Below are positions 52,258 to 60,084 of a stretch of DNA of 64,000 nucleotides, one piece after another. The first letter of the stretch is position 1. Every line of letters begins with the position of its first letter. This stretch comes from CATOSP01 sp965205385 (GTDB taxonomy: Bacteria > Chloroflexota > Dehalococcoidia > Lucifugimonadales > UBA3495). Location of the stretch: the NCBI GenBank assembly GCA_965205385.1, contig CBDBGS010000008.1, positions 1,488,001 to 1,552,000 on the forward strand, written 5' to 3'. Under the pieces are notes generated by a model. The model was not told where the DNA came from. It saw only the letters and a program-made list of their open reading frames with translations, and ran no database searches. Both the position numbers and the translations under genes were made by a program.

Positions 52258-52704
52258 ATGCCGTGGCAAGACTCGTTAACTGAGCTAAAAGATGAACTGT
52301 CCGAGACTCGGGCGGAGCGCCGGCGTCTGTTCGAGGAAGAGGAAGCGGATATCCAGCGGGAACGAGAAGAGATATCCCGGATGGTTGAAGACCTTGGAGT
52401 CTCCGCATTGTTGGCCGACATAAACAGTGTCCTGCTCGACGGGGCCGGCAAGGTGGAGACCATCGTGTCCTGGGAAGAGGACGAAGAGGACATCGTCATC
52501 GAAGGTGAGGAGGACGACGAAGAGGACGACCTCATTGCCGCGATATTGTCTTGGGACGAAGGCGGGGAGCGGGAGATCGCCATCGATGTGGGCGCATCGG
52601 AGGATGGAGCCTACGTGCAGGTCAACGGTGTGGACATTCGGCCTGAGCGCGATGCTTTAGAGACCGCGCTTATGCAGGCTTTTCGAGACGAACTGGAACT
52701 TTAG
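52258..52704 (+). CDS. Acidic hypothetical protein with N-terminal coiled coil
   Basis: A 148-residue, very acidic protein. Residues 1-45 are a highly charged helix (ELSETRAERRRLFEEEEADI), and the middle is Glu/Asp-rich (EEDEEDIVIEGEEDDEEDD) before a short alternating beta-like end (EIAIDVGASEDGAYVQVNGVDI). No family recognised. It sits between the McrB-like gene and purE, 26 bases before purE. Confidence 0.7.
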   Translation: MPWQDSLTELKDELSETRAERRRLFEEEEADIQREREEISRMVEDLGVSALLADINSVLLDGAGKVETIVSWEEDEEDIVIEGEEDDEEDDLIAAILSWDEGGEREIAIDVGASEDGAYVQVNGVDIRPERDALETALMQAFRDELEL

Positions 52705-52730
52705 GCCGAGGACTGAAGGAGGACCACCCC

Positions 52731-53189
52731 GTGCCATTAGTAGGCGTAATCATGGGTAGCGCCACCGACGAACCGGTGGTGCAGGACACTGTCGACACGC
52801 TGGAACAGATGAAGATCGACTATGAAGTCCGGGTAATGTCGGCCCACCGCACTCCGGAGCGGGTGCAGGAATACGCCACCACTGCCCGGGAGCGGGGGTT
52901 GGAAGTGCTCATCGCAGCCGCGGGCGGTTCCGCCGCGCTGGGTGGGGTTTTGGCTTCTTGGACCACCTTACCGGTCATAGGCATACCCTTGGCGTCCAGC
53001 GAGATAAAGGGGATGGACGCCTTGCTGGCCACATCCCAAATGCCACCTGGGATACCCGTTGCATGTATGGCCGTGGGCTCATGGGGCGCTCGCAACGCGG
53101 CTTTTTTCGCGGCGGAGATCCTGGGGCTCAAGTACGATGAGATCAGACAGGCTTATGAGGAATATCGACGGCAGCTTCGCGAACGTTAG
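52731..53189 (+). CDS. purE: N5-carboxyaminoimidazole ribonucleotide mutase (class I PurE)
   Basis: Moves the carboxyl group of N5-CAIR to give CAIR. The 152-residue protein has MGSATDEPVVQDT, VMSAHRTPERV, the AAAGGSAALGGVLAS loop and GMDALLATSQMPPGIPVA. The GTG start follows AAGGAGG. Class I enzymes normally work with PurK, which was not found in the window. Confidence 0.95.
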   Translation: MPLVGVIMGSATDEPVVQDTVDTLEQMKIDYEVRVMSAHRTPERVQEYATTARERGLEVLIAAAGGSAALGGVLASWTTLPVIGIPLASSEIKGMDALLATSQMPPGIPVACMAVGSWGARNAAFFAAEILGLKYDEIRQAYEEYRRQLRER

Positions 53190-53916
53190 CGCTGGCCTGG
53201 CGGTCCTCACCGACTTCGACGACACCGCCGCCGTGGAGAACGTAGCCGAACTCCTTCTAAACAGGTTCGGCGATCCTACCTGGCATGACGTGCGCCGGCG
53301 GTTCCGGGACCATGAGTTGACCCTGAACGAGTATCAGGAGATTGCTTTCCGCGGTATCGCGGCCGACCGCGCCACGATGCAAGTTTATGTCAAGCAAAAC
53401 GCCCATCTCCGGCCCTATTTTGGAGAGTTGTGGAACTATTGCCAGGACCACGGCGTGCCGATGGCGGTGGTCAGCCAGGGGCTCGACTTCTACATTGAAG
53501 CCCTGCTCGAGGGCAACGGTCTCACGCACGTGCCCATATACGCGGTAAACACCCACTTTTCCGCCGATGGCATCAGTTATGAGTACCGGTATCCCCGGCC
53601 AGGTCAAGAGCGCCTGGGGAATTCCAAGGGCGTGGTGGTGGAGCGCTTCCGGGAACAGGGACATTACGTCGTATACATCGGCGATGGCATGTCCGACTTC
53701 GAAGCGGCGGATAAGGCCGATCTACTCTTCGCCCACCGTACTCTTGCCGAAGAGTGTACCCGAAACGGGATACCCTTCCGCCCCTTCGAGGACTTTCAGG
53801 GCGTTCTATCGGCCCTGCAAGATATTGCCGAAAACGAGATTGCTATCCCAGGCGGCGGAGCGCAACGCGCCGTCAGAACGCATGGCGCCGCAAATGATGA
53901 GGAGGCCCACCTGTGA
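53155..53916 (+). CDS. HAD-family phosphatase, MtnX/SerB-like
   Basis: A 253-residue HAD hydrolase: motif I LTDFDDTAAVEN (nucleophile and acid Asp), VVSQGLDFYI (motif II Ser), a Lys in LGNSKGVVV and the acidic motif GDGMSDFEAADKAD. The MtnX/phosphoserine-phosphatase type is closest. Its substrate may be a phosphorylated metabolite of this operon, but nothing in the sequence shows which. It overlaps purE by 35 bases and purB by four (GTGA). Confidence 0.85.
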   Translation: MRNIDGSFANVSAGLAVLTDFDDTAAVENVAELLLNRFGDPTWHDVRRRFRDHELTLNEYQEIAFRGIAADRATMQVYVKQNAHLRPYFGELWNYCQDHGVPMAVVSQGLDFYIEALLEGNGLTHVPIYAVNTHFSADGISYEYRYPRPGQERLGNSKGVVVERFREQGHYVVYIGDGMSDFEAADKADLLFAHRTLAEECTRNGIPFRPFEDFQGVLSALQDIAENEIAIPGGGAQRAVRTHGAANDEEAHL

Positions 53917-55223
53917 TCGACCGGTATTCCCGCCCCGCGATGAAGCGCGTCTGGTCCGACGAAAACAAGTACCAACTCTGGCTGGATGTGGAGTTGGCGG
54001 TGTGCGAAGCTTGGACCGAAGAAGGGGTCATCCCTCTCGAGGACATGGAACGCTTGCGCCACGCCAAGTACGACCACCAGCGAATGATGAGCATTCTCGA
54101 AACGGTCAGGCACGAGACGAATGCCTTCCTCTCTTCGATTACCGCGGGCATAGGTCCCGAGGGGCGGTGGCTCCACCTGGGGCTAACGTCGTCGGACAAG
54201 CTGGACACCGCGCTGGGTCTGCAGCTAATCGAGGCCGGGGACCTGCTGCTTCAGGACATGGACGAGGCTATCGCCGCGCTGGAGCGGCTGGCCATCTTCC
54301 ATAAAGACACCGTGATGATGGGCCGGACGCACGGGGTCCACGCCGAGCCCATCACGTTCGGCCTCAAGATCGCAATCTGGTGGGAGGAGATGCGCAGACA
54401 GCGGGCCAGGCTCGTCGAAGCCCTGGAGACCGTGCGTGTCGGCAAGATATCCGGAGCGGTTGGCACCCATGCCACCGTGCCGCCGTCGGTGGAAGAGCGG
54501 GTGTGCGGCTTGCTGGGGTTGGAGGTGGCCACGGTATCCAACCAGATAGTGCAGAGAGACCGGTACGCCCACTTCGTCCTTACGCTGGCCCTTATCGCCG
54601 CGTCCCTGGAGAAGTTCGCCACTGAAATACGGTCGCTGCAGCGCACGGAAATACGAGAGCTGGAGGAACCCTTCGACGAGGGACAAAAAGGCTCTTCGTC
54701 GATGCCGCATAAGCGAAACCCGGAGTTGGCCGAGCGCATTTGCGGCCTGGCCCGGTTGATAAGGGGGCACAGTGTCACCGCTTTGGAGAACGTCGCTCTG
54801 TGGGGAGAGCGGGACATTAGCCACTCTTCCGCCGAGCGGATCATCCTCCCGGACGCCTGCCTAGCCCTGGACTACATCCTGAGCATTTTCACCCGCGTCG
54901 TTGGGGACTTGAGGGTATACCCGGACCGGATGTGGTCAAACGTGGAGAGCACGCAGGGCCTCATCTTCAGCCAGCGGGTGTTGCTGGCGCTGGTGGACAA
55001 GGGATTGGCGCGTGAGGACGCTTACGCCATCGTGCAACGGAACGCGATGCAAGGATGGGACTTTGGGAAAGACTTCCGGGAGTTAATCAAGGCCGACCGG
55101 GACGTGTCCCCGCGCCTGTCCAACGAAGAGCTGGAAGAACTGTTCGACTACGGTTATTACACCCGGTACGTTGACGACACGTTCCGACGCCTTGGCCTGG
55201 TCGCGGGGAAAGTCTCCGTCTAG
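53913..55223 (+). CDS. purB: Adenylosuccinate lyase
   Basis: Cleaves SAICAR and adenylosuccinate, releasing fumarate. The 436-residue fumarase-superfamily protein has MIDRYSRPAMKRVWSDENKYQ in two pieces at the N-terminus, the GRTHGVHAEPITFG loop with the acid His, and the signature GSSSMPHKRNP. It starts with GTG, translationally coupled to the HAD gene. Confidence 0.97.
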   Translation: MIDRYSRPAMKRVWSDENKYQLWLDVELAVCEAWTEEGVIPLEDMERLRHAKYDHQRMMSILETVRHETNAFLSSITAGIGPEGRWLHLGLTSSDKLDTALGLQLIEAGDLLLQDMDEAIAALERLAIFHKDTVMMGRTHGVHAEPITFGLKIAIWWEEMRRQRARLVEALETVRVGKISGAVGTHATVPPSVEERVCGLLGLEVATVSNQIVQRDRYAHFVLTLALIAASLEKFATEIRSLQRTEIRELEEPFDEGQKGSSSMPHKRNPELAERICGLARLIRGHSVTALENVALWGERDISHSSAERIILPDACLALDYILSIFTRVVGDLRVYPDRMWSNVESTQGLIFSQRVLLALVDKGLAREDAYAIVQRNAMQGWDFGKDFRELIKADRDVSPRLSNEELEELFDYGYYTRYVDDTFRRLGLVAGKVSV

Positions 55224-55313
55224 CCGATAGGTCTAGACCGGTCCGTTAATTTTCCACTTCCGGCCGATTCGGGAAACCGGCTGGTCCGCCAAATTTTGGG
55301 GAAGGAGTGATAG

Positions 55314-56210
55314 ATGTTACTAGAGACCCAACTCCCAAATCGCATCCACAGGGGCAAGGTGCGCGATACCTATAGCATCGACGACGATACTCTGCTGATA
55401 GTCACGACCGACCGCATTTCCGCTTTCGACGTGGTGTTACCCACCGGGATACCGAACAAAGGCCGTGTACTCAACAGCCTGTCGGGGTTCTGGTTTGACA
55501 AGACACGTCACATTCTCCCCAATCATGTGGTTGCGCTGGCCGACTCGCCAGACGTCGCTTCGCAGTTCAGAGGCGACGAATTCCTCGCCGAATTGCCTTC
55601 GGACGTTGCCGGGCAGGCAATGATAGTGAGGAAGGCCGAACGCATAGACATAGAATGCGTCGTTCGCGGCTATATCACGGGCTCCGCCTGGGCCGAGTAC
55701 CGGCAGAGCGGCACGGTCTCCGGGAAACCGATGCCCACCGGCCTGGTGGACGGCGACCCCTTTCCCGAGCCTCTGTTCACCCCAACGACCAAGGCGGAGG
55801 AGGGGCACGACGAGAACATGTCCGACGCCGAGGTGGTGGAAATGGTCGGGCCGGAGCTGGCCGGCAGGTTAGAGGAACTGACCAAGGCGGTGTACCTCTT
55901 CGGCCATGATTACGCCAAGGATAGAGGCGTTATCTTGGCGGACACTAAGTTGGAGTTTGGGCTGCTCCACGGGGAGATTATCCTCATCGACGAGCTGTTG
56001 ACTCCGGACTCCAGCCGCTTCTGGGACCCGGACAACTATGAACCGGGGAAGTCGCTGCCGAGTTTCGACAAGCAGTTCGTCCGCGACTGGCTGACTTCCC
56101 AAGGTTGGGACCGGGAGCCTCCCGCGCCCGAGTTGCCGCCAGACATCGTGGAGAAGACCACCGAGCGCTACAACGAGGCTCATCGGCGCATCACTGGACA
56201 AGAGTTGTAA
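55314..56210 (+). CDS. purC: SAICAR synthase
   Basis: Joins aspartate to CAIR with ATP. The 298-residue protein is the longer form of the family, with GKVRDTYSIDDDTLLIVTTDRISAFD in two pieces near residue 14, RGYITGSAWAEYRQSG, and LADTKLEFGL; EFGL-type ends bind the nucleotide. AAGGAGT precedes the ATG. A 90-bp gap separates it from purB. Confidence 0.96.
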   Translation: MLLETQLPNRIHRGKVRDTYSIDDDTLLIVTTDRISAFDVVLPTGIPNKGRVLNSLSGFWFDKTRHILPNHVVALADSPDVASQFRGDEFLAELPSDVAGQAMIVRKAERIDIECVVRGYITGSAWAEYRQSGTVSGKPMPTGLVDGDPFPEPLFTPTTKAEEGHDENMSDAEVVEMVGPELAGRLEELTKAVYLFGHDYAKDRGVILADTKLEFGLLHGEIILIDELLTPDSSRFWDPDNYEPGKSLPSFDKQFVRDWLTSQGWDREPPAPELPPDIVEKTTERYNEAHRRITGQEL

Positions 56211-56224
56211 AACGGAGGTTTCTC

Positions 56225-56914
56225 GTGCCCGAGTCAAGACATAGGAGACGGCGTGGGCGGGCTGTGCAAAGGGGGGCAACTGGAGCCGCTACCTTGAGCA
56301 TGACCCGGCCGCGGCGCAGAAAGACCAATAAACTCTACCTGGTTGCTTCAGTTGTGATAGCCGTGCTGGTGATCGCGGGGTTCGTCCTGGGAAGTATGAA
56401 CTTCAACCGGACAAGCGCCCCCGAGGGCAGCGCCCATGAATATGTCGAGGGGGTCGGACTCAAGCAGGTCTTGATGCCGGTCGGACCGACGGGGCTCAAC
56501 GAACACGTTCCCATGGGGCAGACGGTCGAGTACAGCACCGTCCCGCCAACCTCCGGCGACCACTGGGACACTCAAGCCCGCTGCGCATTTTATGAGGACG
56601 GACTTCCCGACGAGCGTATCGTGCACAACCTGGAACACGGGATCATCGTCGTGAGCTACAACCTGGAAACTCCGGATGAGGTCGACGGCCTCAAGGAAGC
56701 CATGGACAACATCGAACTCGCCGACCTTTGGGGACTGACCCGGTTCTACGACCAACTTCCAGTGGGGACGGTGGCGGCAGCCACATGGGGCGTGTTGGAC
56801 ACCATGCAAGGGGTAGACCGGGACCGCCTGGCGACGTTCATCGAGACCTATGCCGGCAATCTTGGTCCGGAGAGAATTCCCTGTGCCGCCGCGATCGCTC
56901 CCATGGACAGGTAG
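56225..56914 (+). CDS. DUF3105 membrane-anchored protein
   Basis: A 229-residue protein with a basic cytoplasmic start, a single membrane span near residues 38-58 (LYLVASVVIAVLVIAGFVLG) and an outer DUF3105 domain marked by PPTSGDHWD, HNLEHGIIVVSY and a Cys in RIPCAAAI. Family function unknown. GTG 56225 with GGAGG upstream is chosen. It lies between purC and purS, so co-transcribed, but no link to purine synthesis is evident. Confidence 0.8.
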   Translation: MPESRHRRRRGRAVQRGATGAATLSMTRPRRRKTNKLYLVASVVIAVLVIAGFVLGSMNFNRTSAPEGSAHEYVEGVGLKQVLMPVGPTGLNEHVPMGQTVEYSTVPPTSGDHWDTQARCAFYEDGLPDERIVHNLEHGIIVVSYNLETPDEVDGLKEAMDNIELADLWGLTRFYDQLPVGTVAAATWGVLDTMQGVDRDRLATFIETYAGNLGPERIPCAAAIAPMDR

Positions 56915-56919
56915 CCCGA

Positions 56920-57186
56920 TTGTTTTTGGCCAGGGTTTACGTCACGCTGAAGCCCACCGTGAGCGATCCCCAGGGCCAGACGGTCCTGGCGACGTTGAGC
57001 AACCTGGGTTTCGACACGGCAACGGATATTCGCGTTGGCAAATACCTTGAAGTCCGTATAGACGAGGTGGACCAATCGCGGGCTGACTTATTGGTCAACC
57101 GGATGTGTGAGACTCTGCTTGCCAACCCCGTTATTGAGGAGTTCCGCTACGATCTTGAACCCGTACAAGAGGAGGACGGACCATGA
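56920..57186 (+). CDS. purS: FGAM synthase subunit PurS
   Basis: A small (86-88 residue) subunit that bridges PurL and PurQ. The sequence ARVYVTLKPTVSDPQGQT, LSNLGF and RVGKYLEVRID, followed by MCETLLANPVIEEF, is the standard PurS pattern. It starts at TTG 56920 or TTG 56926, five to eleven bases after the DUF3105 stop, without a strong ribosome site. The usual neighbours purQ and purL do not follow; a BNR-repeat gene overlaps its stop by four bases instead. Confidence 0.93.
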   Translation: MFLARVYVTLKPTVSDPQGQTVLATLSNLGFDTATDIRVGKYLEVRIDEVDQSRADLLVNRMCETLLANPVIEEFRYDLEPVQEEDGP

Positions 57187-58178
57187 CTTCCAGTAGCAAC
57201 AATACATACGTCTACGTGGGCGCGGAAAACAGCGGCCTGTACCGGCTGTCTCCGGGATCGAGCCAATGGGAGGAGCTGACCAATGGGTTGCCCGCCGACC
57301 CCATAGTCCCCGGTGTGGCGGTCCACCCCAACGACCCGCAGGTCATCTACGCCGGGACCCAGGACGGTCCCTACCGCAGCGCGGACCGGGGAGCCCACTG
57401 GGAGCGGCTGGATTATCCCAGTTCCGGCGCTCCGGTGTGGTCGTTCATGTTCAGGCCGGGCGACCCCAGCGTGATGTACTGCGGAACTGCCCCGGGTGAG
57501 ATATACCGGAGCATCAATGGTGGTGACTCCTGGCGGAAACTTAGCGCAAGCATGGGTTCCAACGAGTGCGCCATGGCCTTCCCGACCAGGGTCATCGCAT
57601 TGGCGGCCGACCCCAATCACCCGGACGAGATTTACGCGGCGTTAGAAGTGGCGGGAGTGATACGCAGCTCCGACGGCGGGGATAGCTGGGACGAGATAAC
57701 CGGCTCACTTGCGCCCAGCGAGGACACCTTGGACCTGCACGGCATCCAGTGCAGCGCGGCATCGCCCCACACGGTTTACATCACGACCCGGCAGGGGCCC
57801 TTCATCGGGCCGGACCGGGGCAGCGAATGGGTGCCGGTGGACTTTGGGCAGTTCTCGGAAATCACCTACACCCGCGACCTGCGCGTGGCCCCCAACGACG
57901 CCAACACCCTTTTCGTGTCCATTGGCGCGGCGGCCCGCAGCTCCCAGGGAGCGCTTTACCGCAGCCGCGACCTGTTTCAGACGTTCGAGAGAGTGGACAG
58001 CGGAATCAGCGCAAACGCGACCATGATGGCGGTGGGCATCGACACAAGGGCGCCGGGACACATCTACTGTATCGCCCGGGACGGCCAGGTGTTCGGCACA
58101 TTGGACGACGGGGCGGCGTGGACGTCCCACGACCTGCCGGAGAAGGCGAAAGAGGTCAGGGGCCTGGCCGTGGGTTAG
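57183..58178 (+). CDS. BNR/sortilin-like beta-propeller protein
   Basis: A 331-residue repeat protein with several blades that carry Asp-box (BNR) motifs: YRSADRGAHWERL, YRSINGGDSWRKL, RSSDGGDSWDEI and a last DDGAAWTSH. It resembles the Vps10/sortilin or photosystem-stability-factor-type propellers. No signal peptide is seen, so it may be cytoplasmic. It overlaps purS (ATGA) and ends the rightward operon. Function unknown. Confidence 0.85.
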   Translation: MTSSSNNTYVYVGAENSGLYRLSPGSSQWEELTNGLPADPIVPGVAVHPNDPQVIYAGTQDGPYRSADRGAHWERLDYPSSGAPVWSFMFRPGDPSVMYCGTAPGEIYRSINGGDSWRKLSASMGSNECAMAFPTRVIALAADPNHPDEIYAALEVAGVIRSSDGGDSWDEITGSLAPSEDTLDLHGIQCSAASPHTVYITTRQGPFIGPDRGSEWVPVDFGQFSEITYTRDLRVAPNDANTLFVSIGAAARSSQGALYRSRDLFQTFERVDSGISANATMMAVGIDTRAPGHIYCIARDGQVFGTLDDGAAWTSHDLPEKAKEVRGLAVG

Positions 58179-58207
58179 GGGTTCCTGGATTGGGTTGGCG
58201 CGGGCGG

Positions 58208-59119
58208 CTACAGCAGGCCGCCGATGGTGAGCCAGTAGAAGACGATGTAGGCGCCCGCTACAATCATAAGCCATGAGCCGATAGGCTGGATGTAGGGCAG
58301 TGCCTTGCGCAACACGCCGACCATCGCGCCACGAGCGAAGGCGATTCCCAGGGTTAGCGCGATGATGACCAGCCCCATTCCCAGCGCGTAGAGGAAGAAC
58401 TGGCCCGCCGACGCCAGGATGCTGGACGAGGCGAAGCTGGTTCCCACCACAGCCAGGAACACAGGCAGCGTGCAGCTCAGGGACGCGGTCCCGTAGCTCA
58501 ACCCAAACAGAAAATACCCCTTGGGACTGATGGCGGAAGGGTCCCCCAACCTGGTGGCCGCCCTGGCCGCAAGCCCCGTGTACAGCTTACCGCCGCCCAC
58601 CAGCCATGCCCCGGCGAAGACCAGAAGCACTCCGATTGCCAACCCCAACCAGGGCAGGATCTCCACCACGACGGACCGCGCTCCGAGGCTGATAAGTCCA
58701 CCCACCACGCCGAAGAGCACGACGAATCCGGCGGTCACCGAGCCTCCCACGAGCCATGCCCTTCCTACCTGGCGCATGATATGCGGCTTCTCTTGCGCTT
58801 CCGAGTTTGAACCGAGGTAAAGGCCAAGGTAGGCGGGAAGCATGGCGAACCCACAGGGGTTAACCGCGGAAGCCATTCCAGCGGCGAAAGCGAAGCCAAG
58901 GGGCGCCCACAGGCCAAGATTTCCGAGGAAGGAACTGGAGCTACCCGACAGGCCCTCGACGAAGCGGTTCAGCCCGTCGATACCCGTATCCTTGCCGAGG
59001 GTTACGGCTCCGATAAATGCAACCGCCAACGCCAGGAACCCCAGCCCGGCCGAGAGAGCGATGCTCCTCCACTGATTGGGCTGTCGAAACACCGCAGAGA
59101 TAGATTTCGCCGCAAACAT
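58208..59119 (-). CDS. ccdA: Cytochrome c biogenesis protein CcdA-like
   Basis: A 303-residue membrane protein with about seven hydrophobic spans. The two CcdA/DsbD signature Cys lie in SAVNPCGFAMLPAYL and in SLSCTLPVFLAV, which carry electrons from cytoplasmic thioredoxin across the membrane. The TlpA-like gene 16 bases upstream on the same strand is the likely partner. Confidence 0.9.
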   Translation of the reverse strand: MFAAKSISAVFRQPNQWRSIALSAGLGFLALAVAFIGAVTLGKDTGIDGLNRFVEGLSGSSSSFLGNLGLWAPLGFAFAAGMASAVNPCGFAMLPAYLGLYLGSNSEAQEKPHIMRQVGRAWLVGGSVTAGFVVLFGVVGGLISLGARSVVVEILPWLGLAIGVLLVFAGAWLVGGGKLYTGLAARAATRLGDPSAISPKGYFLFGLSYGTASLSCTLPVFLAVVGTSFASSSILASAGQFFLYALGMGLVIIALTLGIAFARGAMVGVLRKALPYIQPIGSWLMIVAGAYIVFYWLTIGGLL

Positions 59120-59135
59120 CTCTTATCCAACCCGC

Positions 59136-59720
59136 CTATTGCGCCGATGTTTCCTCTAGCAGGTTGTCGGTAACGCTTGCCAGAGCATCGTGGTCCAGCA
59201 CGCCGGACCACTTCCGGTAGATGCCGCCGTCAGCGTCTATGAATACCGTGGTAGGCATAGACAGAACGCCGTAGTCGGCGATCACACCGTCATGGGTTGT
59301 GTATCCAGCCGGGTAGGTGATCCCCAGGTCTGTTAGCAGTTGCCGGGCATCGTCCTGGCTACCCAGTTTCATGAATTCACCCACGTCCACGCCGATCAAG
59401 GTGACCCTGTCCCGGTAGTCTTGGTGGAAGGCTTCCATGCCGGGCATTTCCGCCCGGCACGGGGGGCACAACCCGGCCCAGAAATTCAGCACCACCGGCT
59501 TACCCTGGAGATCGGAGAAGTTGATCTCAGGTCCTCCGAGGGTTTCCGAGCCCTGGTACAGACTGATTGGGAAATCCGCCGCGCCATCGGCGGAGTTGGA
59601 CTGGCCTCCGGTCGAGCAGGCCACCAACGCAAGAGCGAAGCCGATCAGACAGAGGGCAAATATTCTAGGAGAGGCGATAAGGCCCCAGAGTTGACGTAGG
59701 TTAGTTCTCTTCGACGGCAA
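59136..59720 (-). CDS. TlpA/ResA-like thioredoxin-fold lipoprotein
   Basis: A 194-residue exported thiol-disulphide protein. The N-terminal signal ends at a lipobox (ALALVACS), and the thioredoxin fold carries FWAGLCPPCRAEMPG (CPPC) and the cis-Pro loop SMPTTVFID. It should be reduced by the CcdA protein. TTG 59720, five bases after AGGAG, gives a proper signal peptide; GTG 59792 would add 24 residues before it. Confidence 0.88.
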   Translation of the reverse strand: MPSKRTNLRQLWGLIASPRIFALCLIGFALALVACSTGGQSNSADGAADFPISLYQGSETLGGPEINFSDLQGKPVVLNFWAGLCPPCRAEMPGMEAFHQDYRDRVTLIGVDVGEFMKLGSQDDARQLLTDLGITYPAGYTTHDGVIADYGVLSMPTTVFIDADGGIYRKWSGVLDHDALASVTDNLLEETSAQ

Positions 59721-60084
59721 TTTTGCTCCTACAGGGGCTGGTGTCTTGGCAACGTAGATCACCGAGTCCAGGCGTTTGCGTCCCGCCGTCACATTTAATC
59801 CACGACTGACCTACGACTCTAACCTACGACCAAACGGCGCTGCGGGATTTACATGATTCGGGCAGATACACTTTGCCAGCGAGGCAGATGATTGGGATGA
59901 TGTTTGCCCCCTCCCAGTTACTTATTTGATGCCGTTATTGGACGGGAGATTCTGACTCTCCACGGAAGCATACATATGATGAAGTGCCGACTGCGCAGGG
60001 GCCGTTCGGGCCGCCGCGTCTGCCGGCGCTTCTTGGATCCATGCTGCCGGTAATGCCTGGGTCAAGCCACCGGCATATTGCAGG
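59721..60084. other. Intergenic region without recognised features
   Basis: No gene, repeat or clear regulatory site was seen between the TlpA-like gene and the molybdo-hydroxylase gene. Confidence 0.6.

Noticed and set aside
52706..52731. Possible purine riboswitch in the purine operon leaders
   Set aside because: The gaps before guaA, purD, purE and purC were read for the conserved three-way-junction core of purine aptamers and nothing similar was seen; most gaps are too short.
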